Of a DNA stretch of 64,000 bases, positions 37,880 through 46,072 are shown piece after piece. The DNA is taken from contig JYOD01000023.1 of assembly GCA_000955785.1 (NCBI GenBank), forward strand, positions 54,649 through 118,648, given 5' to 3'. Made by a program: the position numbers and the translations under genes. Origin of the DNA: Burkholderiaceae bacterium 16. GTDB lineage: Bacteria; Pseudomonadota; Gammaproteobacteria; Burkholderiales; Burkholderiaceae. The notes under the pieces are model-generated. The model saw nothing but the letters and a program-made list of their open reading frames with translations, did not search any database and was not told the DNA's origin. How positions within the stretch are numbered: the stretch's first letter is position 1; each line of letters begins with the position of its first letter.

Positions 37880-38341
37880 ATGAACGCCAGAATCTATCGC
37901 AACACAGTCGTGAAGATCCTGATCGCCACGCTGATACCGGTGGCGGCAGCGCACGCGCAGCTCGGGGACATGCTCAAAGGCGCGACGCAGGGCAGCGAGG
38001 GCACCATCGGCGGACTCGGCAGCCTGGGCGGGATGGGTAGCATGCCTTCGCTGCAATCCCTGACGTCCGGCAGCACCGGCAATATCGCCGGCATACTGGA
38101 ATTCTGCGTCAAGAACAACTATCTCGGCGGCGCCAGCGGCGCCGCTTCCGTCAAGGACAAGCTGCTGGGCAAGGTTGAAGGTGGCTCGCCCAGCGCCGAT
38201 AGCGGCTATACCGACGGTGCCAAGGGCATCCTGCACAACAGCGACGGCAAGCAGTTCGACCTGAGCGGCGGCGGCCTCAAGGATCAGGTCACCAGGCAGG
38301 TCTGCGACAAGGTCCTCGCCCAGGGCAAGTCGCTGCTGTAA
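37880..38341 (+). CDS. DUF2501-family exported protein
   Basis: A 153-residue secreted protein. The signal peptide ends in AAAHAQLGD. The body has a glycine/serine-rich stretch (GGLGSLGGMGSMPSLQSL) followed by GNIAGILEFCVKNNYLGG and KLLGKVEG, the DUF2501 (YjjA-like) pattern, with two cysteines that could pair in the periplasm. The ATG is preceded by GGGAGGATC. Function is unknown. Confidence 0.8.
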   Translation: MNARIYRNTVVKILIATLIPVAAAHAQLGDMLKGATQGSEGTIGGLGSLGGMGSMPSLQSLTSGSTGNIAGILEFCVKNNYLGGASGAASVKDKLLGKVEGGSPSADSGYTDGAKGILHNSDGKQFDLSGGGLKDQVTRQVCDKVLAQGKSLL

Positions 38342-38351
38342 GCTGCGGCTT

Positions 38352-38371
38352 TCCGCCCCTGCCGGGGCGGA
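38352..38371. terminator. Stem-loop between convergent DUF2501 and chemoreceptor genes
   Basis: TCCGCCCC and GGGGCGGA form a perfect eight-base-pair stem with a TGCC loop, located just past one stop and just before the other. There is no long uridine run, so it is a plausible but not certain two-way terminator. Confidence 0.6.
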
Positions 38372-38374
38372 TAC

Positions 38375-39928
38375 TCAGGCAGCCAGGCGGAACGTCGACA
38401 CCGCGTGATGCAGCGCGTCGGCCTGGTCTTCCAGCGATGCGGCGGCGGCGCTCGCCTGCTCCACCAGCGCCGCGTTCTGCTGCGTCATCTGGTCCATCTG
38501 CGCGACCGCGCGATTGACCTCTTCGATGCCGGTGCGCTGCTCCGCGGTGGCCGATGCGATGCCATCCATGATGGACGTCACGCGGCTGACCGCGTTGACG
38601 ATCTCGGCCATGGTCTGGCCGGCCTGCTCGACCAGGGCAGAGCCGCTGTCGACCTGGCCCACCGACTCGACGATCAGCGTCTTGATCTCCTTGGCCGCGC
38701 CCGCGCTGCGTTGCGCGAGATTGCGCACTTCCCCCGCCACCACGGCGAAGCCGCGCCCCTGCTCGCCGGCGCGAGCGGCTTCCACCGCGGCGTTCAGCGC
38801 CAGGATATTGGTCTGGAAGGCGATGCCGTCGATCACGCCGATGATGTCGTTGATCTTGCGCGAGCTGGCGGTGATGCCGCGCATCTTGTCCACCACCTGG
38901 CTCACCACGCTGCCGCCCTGCTGCGCAATCTGCGAGGCGTCGGCCACGTACTGGCTGGCCTCGGTGGCGTTGTCGGCATTCTGGCGCACCGTCGCCGTGA
39001 TCTGCTCCATGCTGGCCGCGGTCTGCTGCAGCGAGGCGGCCTGCTGCTCGGTACGGCTCGACAGGTCGGTATTGCCGGAGGCAATCTCCTGCGCGGCCGA
39101 GGTAATGGATTCGGCCGACTGCTGGATCCCCGAGACCGTGCGCGCGAGCTGGTCGCGCATATGGCCGATCGCGTACATCAGGCTGGCGCGGTCATCCGGG
39201 GCGACCGTGACCTGGGCGGTGAGGTCGCCGCCAGCCATGCGCAACGCAAGCGCCGCCGCGGTGGCGGGCTCGCCACCGACCGAGCGCTGGATGCTGCGGA
39301 TCAGCAGCGTCGCCACCACGGAAATCACGATGCCGAGCAACACCAGCAGCCCGAGCGACTGATACAGCGAGGTGCGGAATTGCGCCTCCACGTCATCCAT
39401 ATAGGTGCCCGCGACCAGGTCCCAGTTCCACGGCTTGTAGCGTGCCACGTAGCCGACCTTCGGGCTTGGCTGGTCGCTGCCAGGCCTGGGCCACCAGTAG
39501 TCCAGATGACCCGAGCCTTCCGCCGAAGCGCCGCGCGCCGCGATATCGACGTACAAGGCGTTGCCCTTGGCGTCCTTGAAATCGCGCAGGTTCTTGCCAT
39601 TGAGCTTGGCGTTGATGGGATGCATCAGCATCACGGAATCCGCGCTGACGATGGTGATGTAGCCGTCCTTGCCATAGCGCTGCGCGGCGATGCGGGCAGT
39701 GGCCTGGGCCTTGGCCTCATCCTCGGTCATCTTGCCCTGGCGTGCCTGCTCGGCATAGTCGCGCACCAGGGACAGCGACATATCGACCACGTTGGCCAGT
39801 TCGCCGCGGCGGTCCGCCATCTGCAACTGGCGGGTCTGGAAGGCGTGCATCACGGTCAGCAGGAGCAGACCGAGCCAGGCCAGCACGAGAGGGATCCACA
39901 GCTTTTTTCGCAAGGTCAGTTGATTCAT
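38375..39928 (-). CDS. Methyl-accepting chemotaxis protein with a Cache-type sensor
   Basis: A 517-residue receptor. Residues 10-28 are a first membrane segment. The periplasmic region includes [31 protein letters not shown], typical of single-Cache sensors, and [19 protein letters not shown] before the second membrane segment (near residue 195). A HAMP-like linker precedes the signalling domain, whose hairpin tip reads [44 protein letters not shown]. It signals to CheA/CheW in chemotaxis. The ligand is unknown. The start was chosen at [14 protein letters not shown]; longer sequence lacks a ribosome site. Confidence 0.94.
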   Translation of the reverse strand: MNQLTLRKKLWIPLVLAWLGLLLLTVMHAFQTRQLQMADRRGELANVVDMSLSLVRDYAEQARQGKMTEDEAKAQATARIAAQRYGKDGYITIVSADSVMLMHPINAKLNGKNLRDFKDAKGNALYVDIAARGASAEGSGHLDYWWPRPGSDQPSPKVGYVARYKPWNWDLVAGTYMDDVEAQFRTSLYQSLGLLVLLGIVISVVATLLIRSIQRSVGGEPATAAALALRMAGGDLTAQVTVAPDDRASLMYAIGHMRDQLARTVSGIQQSAESITSAAQEIASGNTDLSSRTEQQAASLQQTAASMEQITATVRQNADNATEASQYVADASQIAQQGGSVVSQVVDKMRGITASSRKINDIIGVIDGIAFQTNILALNAAVEAARAGEQGRGFAVVAGEVRNLAQRSAGAAKEIKTLIVESVGQVDSGSALVEQAGQTMAEIVNAVSRVTSIMDGIASATAEQRTGIEEVNRAVAQMDQMTQQNAALVEQASAAAASLEDQADALHHAVSTFRLAA

Positions 39929-40240
39929 GGAGTTCGCTTTTTCTAGACAAGTACCAGCGATGCGGGAGACACGCGGCATCTCCGGGATATCGGAACGGCT
40001 TGCGCCTTCTTTAGCGCCAACTGGGGAAAGCCCGCAAGAAAAAAGCAAGAAGCGGCATCTATATCGTACAAAGCACCACAGTGAAGAGAGATCCCGTCGT
40101 GACGAGGACGCCGGCACTCTCATGGTGCATCGCCGGCCACCCGAATATGCCTGCCAAAAACCACTGGAATGCGGCTACAATCCGCCTCGCATTTCGATTC
40201 ACTGTTGCAAGTGAATTGCAATTGGAATGCAATTGGTTCG
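39929..40240. other. Spacer before the B12 riboswitch
   Basis: No gene. A TACAAT at 40176-40181 is a fair -10 element for the riboswitch transcript, though no strong -35 is seen. Two GCAATTGG copies at 40218-40225 and 40229-40236, eleven bases apart, lie just upstream of the aptamer. Confidence 0.35.
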
Positions 40241-40475
40241 AAGGTGCCCTCGCCCGCGTCAAGCGGCGGGGGTTAAACGGGAAACAGGTGCGCTGCGGCC
40301 AGGCCGCGGCAAATCCTGTGCTGCCCCCGCAACGGTCAGCAGGTACAAAGGTGTCACGCCGCGCCGGCAGGCAGCGGCAGCCACTGCGCATCGATGCGTG
40401 GGAAGGCGGCACCCCGGACGCGCCCCAGCGGCAGGCGTCCCCCTGCGAGCCCGGATACCGGCCTTCGACCGATCA
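40241..40475 (+). promoter_or_regulatory. Cobalamin (B12) riboswitch
   Basis: The conserved aptamer blocks appear in order: AAGGTGCC at the start, AACGGGAAACAGGTG, the core CCCCGCAACGGTC, the pair GCCACTGCGC and GTGGGAAGGCGG, and finally GAGCCCGGATACCGGCC closing the three-prime side. Binding adenosylcobalamin should fold the RNA and shut off the downstream genes. It leads into the TonB receptor, PepSY protein and NiCoT permease, so their expression should rise when B12 is scarce. Confidence 0.95.
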
Positions 40476-40604
40476 CCGAGGCTGCGGACGGGCGGTCAGG
40501 CGTGAGGCGGCTGGCCATAGGCCCGCCGCCACTGCGCGCTCGTCCGTGGCTTGTTCGTTTATTGCCGCCGGGCGGGGTCGCCTGCGGCCAACGATGGAAA
40601 GTCC

Positions 40605-42851
40605 ATGTCCGCGCGCCCTCGCATTGCCCGCACCACCCTGCCGGGCTCCTCCAGGCACCGTTTCACTCCTGCCCCACGCAAGCTGGCGCACCACTGCGCG
40701 CTCGCGCTCTCGCTCGGGGCCTTCGCCACGCTGGGCACGGATGCGGCCTGGGCCGCGGACGAAGCGCCAGCCTCGGAACGCCCCCAATCCTCCCGGAAAG
40801 ACGGTACGGTGTTGCCGGCGGTGATGGTCAGCAGCGACTCGCAGCTGCCCGGGCTGGCACTGTCGGAACCCACGGGCACGGGCAGCCGGCTAGGCCTGAC
40901 CCAGCTGGAAACGCCCGCCAGCGTCGAGGTGCTGTCCGGCGAGACGATACGCGAGCGCGGCGACCAGTCGGTGCGCGAAGCCGTTACGCGCACCACCGGC
41001 ATAACCTCCAACGGCGCCCCCGGCAACGGCGGCACGTCGCTCACGGCGCGCGGCTTCTCCGGACAAGGCTCGGTGATGCAGCTGTACGACGGCACACGGC
41101 TCTACGTAGCCTCCGGCACCGTGACCTTCCCCTTCGACACCTGGTCGGCGGACCGCATCGAAGTCCTGCGCGGCGCGGCCTCGGTCATGTACGGCGAGGG
41201 CGCGATCGGCGGCGTGGTCAACGTGATCCCCAAGAAGCCGCTGCGTGCGCCGATCGCCAACGAGCTGCAGCTCACGGGTGGCACCCAGCGCACCGCGCGC
41301 GCCGCCTTCGACAGCGGCGGCGCGGTCAACGAGAATCTCTCGTACCGCTTCAACGCCAACTACGCGCGTTCCGGCGGCTGGGTGGACCGGGGCGATTCGC
41401 GCAGCCTGGCGGTGTCGGCCGCGGTGCGGCTCGACGTATCGCCGGAGTTCAATATGACGCTGTCCTATGACGACGGCGACCAGCACCCGATGCAATACCT
41501 GGGCACGCCGCTGGTCGGCGGCAGCCTGGACACTTCCCTGCGCAAGAAGAACTACAACGTCGGCGATGCCGAGATCACCTACCGCGACCGCTGGACCCGG
41601 CTCGCCGCGCAATGGCAGCCCAATGAGCGCGTCACGGTGCGTAACCAGTTCTACTACCTCACCAGCCAGCGCCACTGGCGCGATGCCGAGTCCTATACCT
41701 TCCTGCCGGCAACCGGCCAGGTGCGCCGCACCGACTACCTGGAAATCCTGCACAACCAGGAGCAGGTGGGCGACCGCGCCGACCTGAAGATCGACGGGCA
41801 GCTGTTCGGCATGGCCAATACCGCCCTGGTGGGATTCGACGTCAACCGGATCAACTTCACCCACAGCAACAACTCGCCCTACGGCGGCACCTCCACCGTG
41901 AATGCCTACCAGTTCGATCCGGGCCAGTTCTTCAGCCCGCCGGGCATCGTCACGTCGCCGCGCTTCCGTACCCACACCACGCAGTACGCGCTGTTTGGCG
42001 AAGACCGCCTCAAGCTGACCCGGCAATGGTCGGTGATCGGCGGCGTGCGGCTCGACCATGCCGAACTGGAGCGCGGCAACCTGGTCTCCGGCGACGACTG
42101 GACCCGCAGCTTCAACAACGTCACCTGGCGCGCGGGCACGGTCTACGAATTCACACCCGCCTTTTCCGTCTATGCGCAGTACGCCACGGCCACCGACCCC
42201 CTTGGCGCACTGATCACCACCTCGGATGCGCAAAAGGACTTCAAGCTCGCTACCGGCAGGCAGATCGAAGCCGGGGTCAAGCAGTCGTTCTGGAACCAGC
42301 GCGGCGAGTGGACCTTTGCCGCCTACCAGATTGTCAAGAAGAACCTCCTCACGCGCGATGCCGGCAACCCGGCGCTGTCGGTGCAGGTAGGCGAGCAGTC
42401 CTCGCGCGGGCTGGAAGCCTCGGCCAGCGTGGAACTGATGCGCGGCCTGCGCGTGGATGCCAACGGCACCGTGCTGCGCGCCCGCTACGACGACTTCGCC
42501 GAAAGCGTGAACGGCGCCCTGGTTTCGCGCAACGGCAACGTGCCGACGAACGTGCCGCAGCAGGCGGCCAACCTGTGGCTGACCTGGGCCTTCGCGCCGC
42601 AGTGGCAGGTCGGCAGCGGCTTGCGCTACGTGGGCAAACGTTATACCAACAATGCCAATACGACGGCCATGCCGTCGTACACGGTGGTCGATGCCTCGCT
42701 GCAATGGCGCGTATCGCGCAAGACGGCGCTGACGCTGCGGGTCTACAACCTGTTCAACCGCGACTACGCCGAATCGTCCGGCAACAGCGGCGCCCAGTGG
42801 CTGCTGGGACGGCCGCGCGCGGCTGAGCTGTCGGCCAATTTCTACTTCTAG
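40605..42851 (+). CDS. TonB-dependent receptor under B12 riboswitch control
   Basis: A 748-residue outer-membrane receptor. A signal peptide ends in AAWAADE. The plug domain has LPAVMVSSDS (a TonB-box-like start), LETPASVEVLSGETIRERG, TARGFSGQGSV and ADRIEVLRGAASVMYGEGAIGGVVNVIPKKP. The barrel follows and ends in the C-terminal aromatic LSANFYF. The plug pattern is that of siderophore receptors (FhuA/FpvA type), not classical BtuB. The B12 riboswitch upstream and the cobalt/nickel permease downstream point to a cobalt chelate or a B12 precursor as the ligand. GGAAAG precedes the ATG. Confidence 0.93.
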   Translation: MSARPRIARTTLPGSSRHRFTPAPRKLAHHCALALSLGAFATLGTDAAWAADEAPASERPQSSRKDGTVLPAVMVSSDSQLPGLALSEPTGTGSRLGLTQLETPASVEVLSGETIRERGDQSVREAVTRTTGITSNGAPGNGGTSLTARGFSGQGSVMQLYDGTRLYVASGTVTFPFDTWSADRIEVLRGAASVMYGEGAIGGVVNVIPKKPLRAPIANELQLTGGTQRTARAAFDSGGAVNENLSYRFNANYARSGGWVDRGDSRSLAVSAAVRLDVSPEFNMTLSYDDGDQHPMQYLGTPLVGGSLDTSLRKKNYNVGDAEITYRDRWTRLAAQWQPNERVTVRNQFYYLTSQRHWRDAESYTFLPATGQVRRTDYLEILHNQEQVGDRADLKIDGQLFGMANTALVGFDVNRINFTHSNNSPYGGTSTVNAYQFDPGQFFSPPGIVTSPRFRTHTTQYALFGEDRLKLTRQWSVIGGVRLDHAELERGNLVSGDDWTRSFNNVTWRAGTVYEFTPAFSVYAQYATATDPLGALITTSDAQKDFKLATGRQIEAGVKQSFWNQRGEWTFAAYQIVKKNLLTRDAGNPALSVQVGEQSSRGLEASASVELMRGLRVDANGTVLRARYDDFAESVNGALVSRNGNVPTNVPQQAANLWLTWAFAPQWQVGSGLRYVGKRYTNNANTTAMPSYTVVDASLQWRVSRKTALTLRVYNLFNRDYAESSGNSGAQWLLGRPRAAELSANFYF

Positions 42852-42859
42852 GCCAGGCC

Positions 42860-44389
42860 ATGGCGAGCACGCCCCTGTCCTGGCGCGCGTCCTGCTGGCG
42901 CTTCACGCGCCGCTGGCTCTATCTGGCGCACCGCTGGGCCGGCATCGCCGGCTGCCTGCTGATCGCCATGTGGTTCCTGTCGGGACTGGTCATGATGTAT
43001 GTGGCCTTTCCCGCGCTGACCGACGCCGAGCGCCTCGCGGGGCTGCCGCCGCTGGACGTGGCCACGGTGCGGGTCTCGCCCGATGCGGCGATGGCCGGCG
43101 CAGGCCTCTCCCGCTTTCCGCGCAGCCTGCGCCTGGAAATGATGGGCGCGCACCCCGTCTATCGCATGGTCGACTGGAACGGGAAGCCACACACCGTGTC
43201 CGCGCGCGACGCGGCCCGCATCGAACAGGTGGATGCCCCCGCCGCGCAAGAGATTGCCCGGCGCTTCTCCGGCGCCGCCGGCGCGCGCTGGATCGAGACC
43301 GCCGAGCGGGACCAGTGGACCGTGCCCAACGGACTGAATCCCTGGCGGCCGCTGCACCGCATCGCACTGGACGACGCCGCCGGCACCGAGCTGTATGTCT
43401 CCGCGCGCACCGGCGAAGTCATGCGCGACACGAACCGCAACGAGCGATTCTGGAACTGGCTTGGCGCGGTCCCGCACTGGCTTTACTTCACGCCGGTACG
43501 GGCAGATCCGCCGCTGTGGCGGCAGGTAGTGCTGTGGACTTCCGGCTTCTGCATCGTCGTGGCGATCAGCGGCATCTGGATCGGCTGGCTGCGCCTGCGC
43601 GTGCGCCGCCGCTTCGCGCATGGCAGCGCCGGCGGCACCTCGCCCTATCACGGCTGGATGGCCTGGCACCATATCGCCGGCCTGGCAGGTTCGCTGTTCC
43701 TGCTGGCCTGGCTGGCAAGCGGCTGGCTGTCGGTCAATCCCAACCAGTGGTTTCCGGGGCGCGCGTTTGCGCAGCCCGCGCTGGAGCGCTATGCGGGCGA
43801 AGTCCAGCCGCGCTTCCCCGCCGGGGACGGCACCGCGCTTGCGGGGATGCTGCCCGGCGCCGGCGCGGCCCCGCGGGAAATCAAGATGGCCTGGCAGGCC
43901 GGATTGCCGGTCTTGCTGGTGGCGCGGGCCGCTGCCGGCGCCGCGGTCACGACGCAGGCTTACCGTGCCGACACCGGGGCGCCGCTTGCGCTCTCCGCCG
44001 GGGCGCTCGCGCAGGCTGCGGCCCGGCTGGTGCCGGATGCGGCTGTCGCTGGCAGCGACCTGCTGCAACAAGACGACGCCTACTGGTACAGCCACCACCA
44101 GCCGCGCAAGCTGCCGGTGCTGCGCGTGCGCTTCCACGATGCCGCCGAAACCTGGGCATATATCGATCCCGACAACGGCAACCTGCTCGGCCGCAGCGAC
44201 AGCAGCCGGCGCGCCTACCGGTGGCTGTTCAATGCCGCGCATACCTGGGATCTCGGCTGGCTGCTGCGGCATCGCCCCGCCTGGGACCTGGCGGTCTGGC
44301 TGCTTTCGATCGTCGGGCTGGCAGGCGCTGTCAGCGGCGTGGTGATCGGCTGGCGCAGGTTGTTTCGCAGGCGCCGCCACCGGGCATGA
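42860..44389 (+). CDS. PepSY-associated transmembrane protein
   Basis: A 509-residue inner-membrane protein of the PepSY_TM type, often found beside TonB receptors for metal chelates. The first membrane segment is YLAHRWAGIAGCLLIAMWFLSGLVMMYVAFP. Further segments occur near VVLWTSGFCIVVAISGIWIGWLRL, HHIAGLAGSLFLLAWLASGW and the end. The histidines at the membrane faces suggest a ferric- or cobalt-chelate reductase role. It is nine bases after the receptor and probably handles the imported ligand in the periplasm. Confidence 0.9.
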   Translation: MASTPLSWRASCWRFTRRWLYLAHRWAGIAGCLLIAMWFLSGLVMMYVAFPALTDAERLAGLPPLDVATVRVSPDAAMAGAGLSRFPRSLRLEMMGAHPVYRMVDWNGKPHTVSARDAARIEQVDAPAAQEIARRFSGAAGARWIETAERDQWTVPNGLNPWRPLHRIALDDAAGTELYVSARTGEVMRDTNRNERFWNWLGAVPHWLYFTPVRADPPLWRQVVLWTSGFCIVVAISGIWIGWLRLRVRRRFAHGSAGGTSPYHGWMAWHHIAGLAGSLFLLAWLASGWLSVNPNQWFPGRAFAQPALERYAGEVQPRFPAGDGTALAGMLPGAGAAPREIKMAWQAGLPVLLVARAAAGAAVTTQAYRADTGAPLALSAGALAQAAARLVPDAAVAGSDLLQQDDAYWYSHHQPRKLPVLRVRFHDAAETWAYIDPDNGNLLGRSDSSRRAYRWLFNAAHTWDLGWLLRHRPAWDLAVWLLSIVGLAGAVSGVVIGWRRLFRRRRHRA

Positions 44390-44441
44390 ATCCCGGCGTT
44401 CGCCCATTTACCCAACATTCCGGACCGTTCACGGAGCCCCC

Positions 44442-45500
44442 ATGTTTCGCTTCCTCGCCAGCATCTTCAACGACCAGGACGCCGACGTGCGCCGCAAGGT
44501 CATTGCGCTCTATGTCTTCCTGATCGCCGCCAACGCCGGGGCGTGGGTGTGGGCGCTGGTGGCGTTCCGCGAGCACCCCATGCTGCTGGCCTCGGCGGTC
44601 CTGGCCTACACGCTCGGCCTGCGCCACGCCGTCGATGCCGACCATATCGCGGCCATCGACAACGTCACGCGCAAGCTGATGCAGGAAGGCAAGCGCCCGG
44701 TGACGGTCGGCTTCTTCTTCTCGCTCGGCCATTCCACCGTGGTCACGCTGATGTCGATCGGCATCGCCGTTGCCGCCGCCGCGCTGCAAACGCGCTTTGC
44801 GGACATGAAGGCCGTCGGCGGCATGATCAGCACCAGCGTGTCCGCGCTGTTCCTGTTCCTGCTGGCCTTCTTCAACCTGCTGATCCTGATCTCCGTGTGG
44901 CGCACCTTTCGCGCGGTCAGGCGCGGCGAGGCGCTCAAGGAGCAGGACCTGGACCTGCTGCTGAACAATCGCGGCGTGCTGTCGCGGCTGTTCCGCCCGC
45001 TGTTCCGGCTGGCCAGCCGCAGCTGGCACCTGTTCCCGATGGGGCTGCTGTTCGGCCTCGGCTTCGATACTGCCACCGAGGTGGCGCTGTTCGGGCTATC
45101 GGCGGCGGAGGCGGCAAAAGGCGTGCCGTTCTGGACCATCATGGTGTTCCCCGCGCTGTTCACCGCCGGCATGTCGCTGGTGGACACCACCGACGGCATC
45201 CTGATGCTGGGCGCCTACGGCTGGGCCTTTACCAAGCCGATCCGCAAGCTCTACTACAACATTACCATCACGCTGGTATCGGTGATCGTCGCGGTGGTGA
45301 TCGGTGGCATCGAAGCGCTCGGACTGATCGCCGACAAGCTCGGGCTGGAAGGCTGCCTGTGGGACGTGATCGGGGAACTGAACGAACATTTCGGCATGCT
45401 CGGCTATGTGATCATCGGCGTGTTCGTGCTGAGCTGGCTGATCTCGATGGTGGTGTACCGGGTCCGGCGCTACGATGAGATCGAGGTGAGGATGGGGTGA
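44442..45500 (+). CDS. NiCoT-family cobalt/nickel permease
   Basis: A 352-residue inner-membrane permease with about eight membrane segments. The metal-binding signature RHAVDADHIAAIDN begins near residue 54, the second conserved helix has GFFFSLGHSTVV, and LFGLGFDTATEVALF is the third. NiCoT proteins import Co2+ or Ni2+. Sitting third after a B12 riboswitch, this one most likely brings in cobalt for corrin synthesis, feeding the cobaltochelatase genes on the opposite strand. A GGAG site precedes the ATG. Confidence 0.96.
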   Translation: MFRFLASIFNDQDADVRRKVIALYVFLIAANAGAWVWALVAFREHPMLLASAVLAYTLGLRHAVDADHIAAIDNVTRKLMQEGKRPVTVGFFFSLGHSTVVTLMSIGIAVAAAALQTRFADMKAVGGMISTSVSALFLFLLAFFNLLILISVWRTFRAVRRGEALKEQDLDLLLNNRGVLSRLFRPLFRLASRSWHLFPMGLLFGLGFDTATEVALFGLSAAEAAKGVPFWTIMVFPALFTAGMSLVDTTDGILMLGAYGWAFTKPIRKLYYNITITLVSVIVAVVIGGIEALGLIADKLGLEGCLWDVIGELNEHFGMLGYVIIGVFVLSWLISMVVYRVRRYDEIEVRMG

Positions 45501-45617
45501 GCTCTGGCGAGGCGGGCCGGCACCGCTCGCTGAAATAGGAGCCACCTCGGCGCGCTTGCTCAAGCCATTGAGCGAGTGTGGCCGGAGCAGAATCTATACG
45601 GGCTGCCCGCCGGTGCC

Positions 45618-45935
45618 CTATGCGCAGGACGGCTCCGCTTCGTCCATGACCGGACGAGCAATCGGCTTGATGTGTTTCCGGGGTTTCTGCGCGGCCATCC
45701 AGAGGTCGTAGACGGTCTGCATACCGCACCACATCTCGCGGCTGGCACCCATCGCTTCTTCCAGGCGAATGGCAATATCGGGCGTAATTGCCGCATGGCC
45801 GTTCACGATACGGGAGAGCGTGGCACGCGGAACCTCGATGTGCCCGGCGCAAGCCGTGATCGTCATATCGTCCAGGCCAGCCAGCCATTCGGTCAGGACC
45901 GCGCCGGGATGCGGAGGCTTGTGCATCCTAGTCAT
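45618..45935 (-). CDS. higA: HigA-family antitoxin
   Basis: A 105-residue protein with the HigA layout: HPGAVLTEWLAGLDDMTITACAGHIEVPRATLSRIVNGHAAITPDIAIRLEEAMG, a lambda-type helix-turn-helix. It represses its own operon and neutralises a HigB nuclease. No intact HigB gene lies directly upstream, where it normally sits, so the antitoxin looks like an orphan. GGAGACC lies before the ATG. It lies 138 bases beyond the chlID stop on the same strand. Confidence 0.88.
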   Translation of the reverse strand: MTRMHKPPHPGAVLTEWLAGLDDMTITACAGHIEVPRATLSRIVNGHAAITPDIAIRLEEAMGASREMWCGMQTVYDLWMAAQKPRKHIKPIARPVMDEAEPSCA

Positions 45936-46072
45936 GATGGTCTCCTTGATCAGTCATTGCGATGGTGCGCGAATGATAGCCCCGATCATCGACGGGCAAC
46001 GCATCTCTACCCTCAAACCTGAAATGTCGCAAAGGAAGTCCGGAGCCAAGGTCCGGGCTTCCTCAAGCAGCA

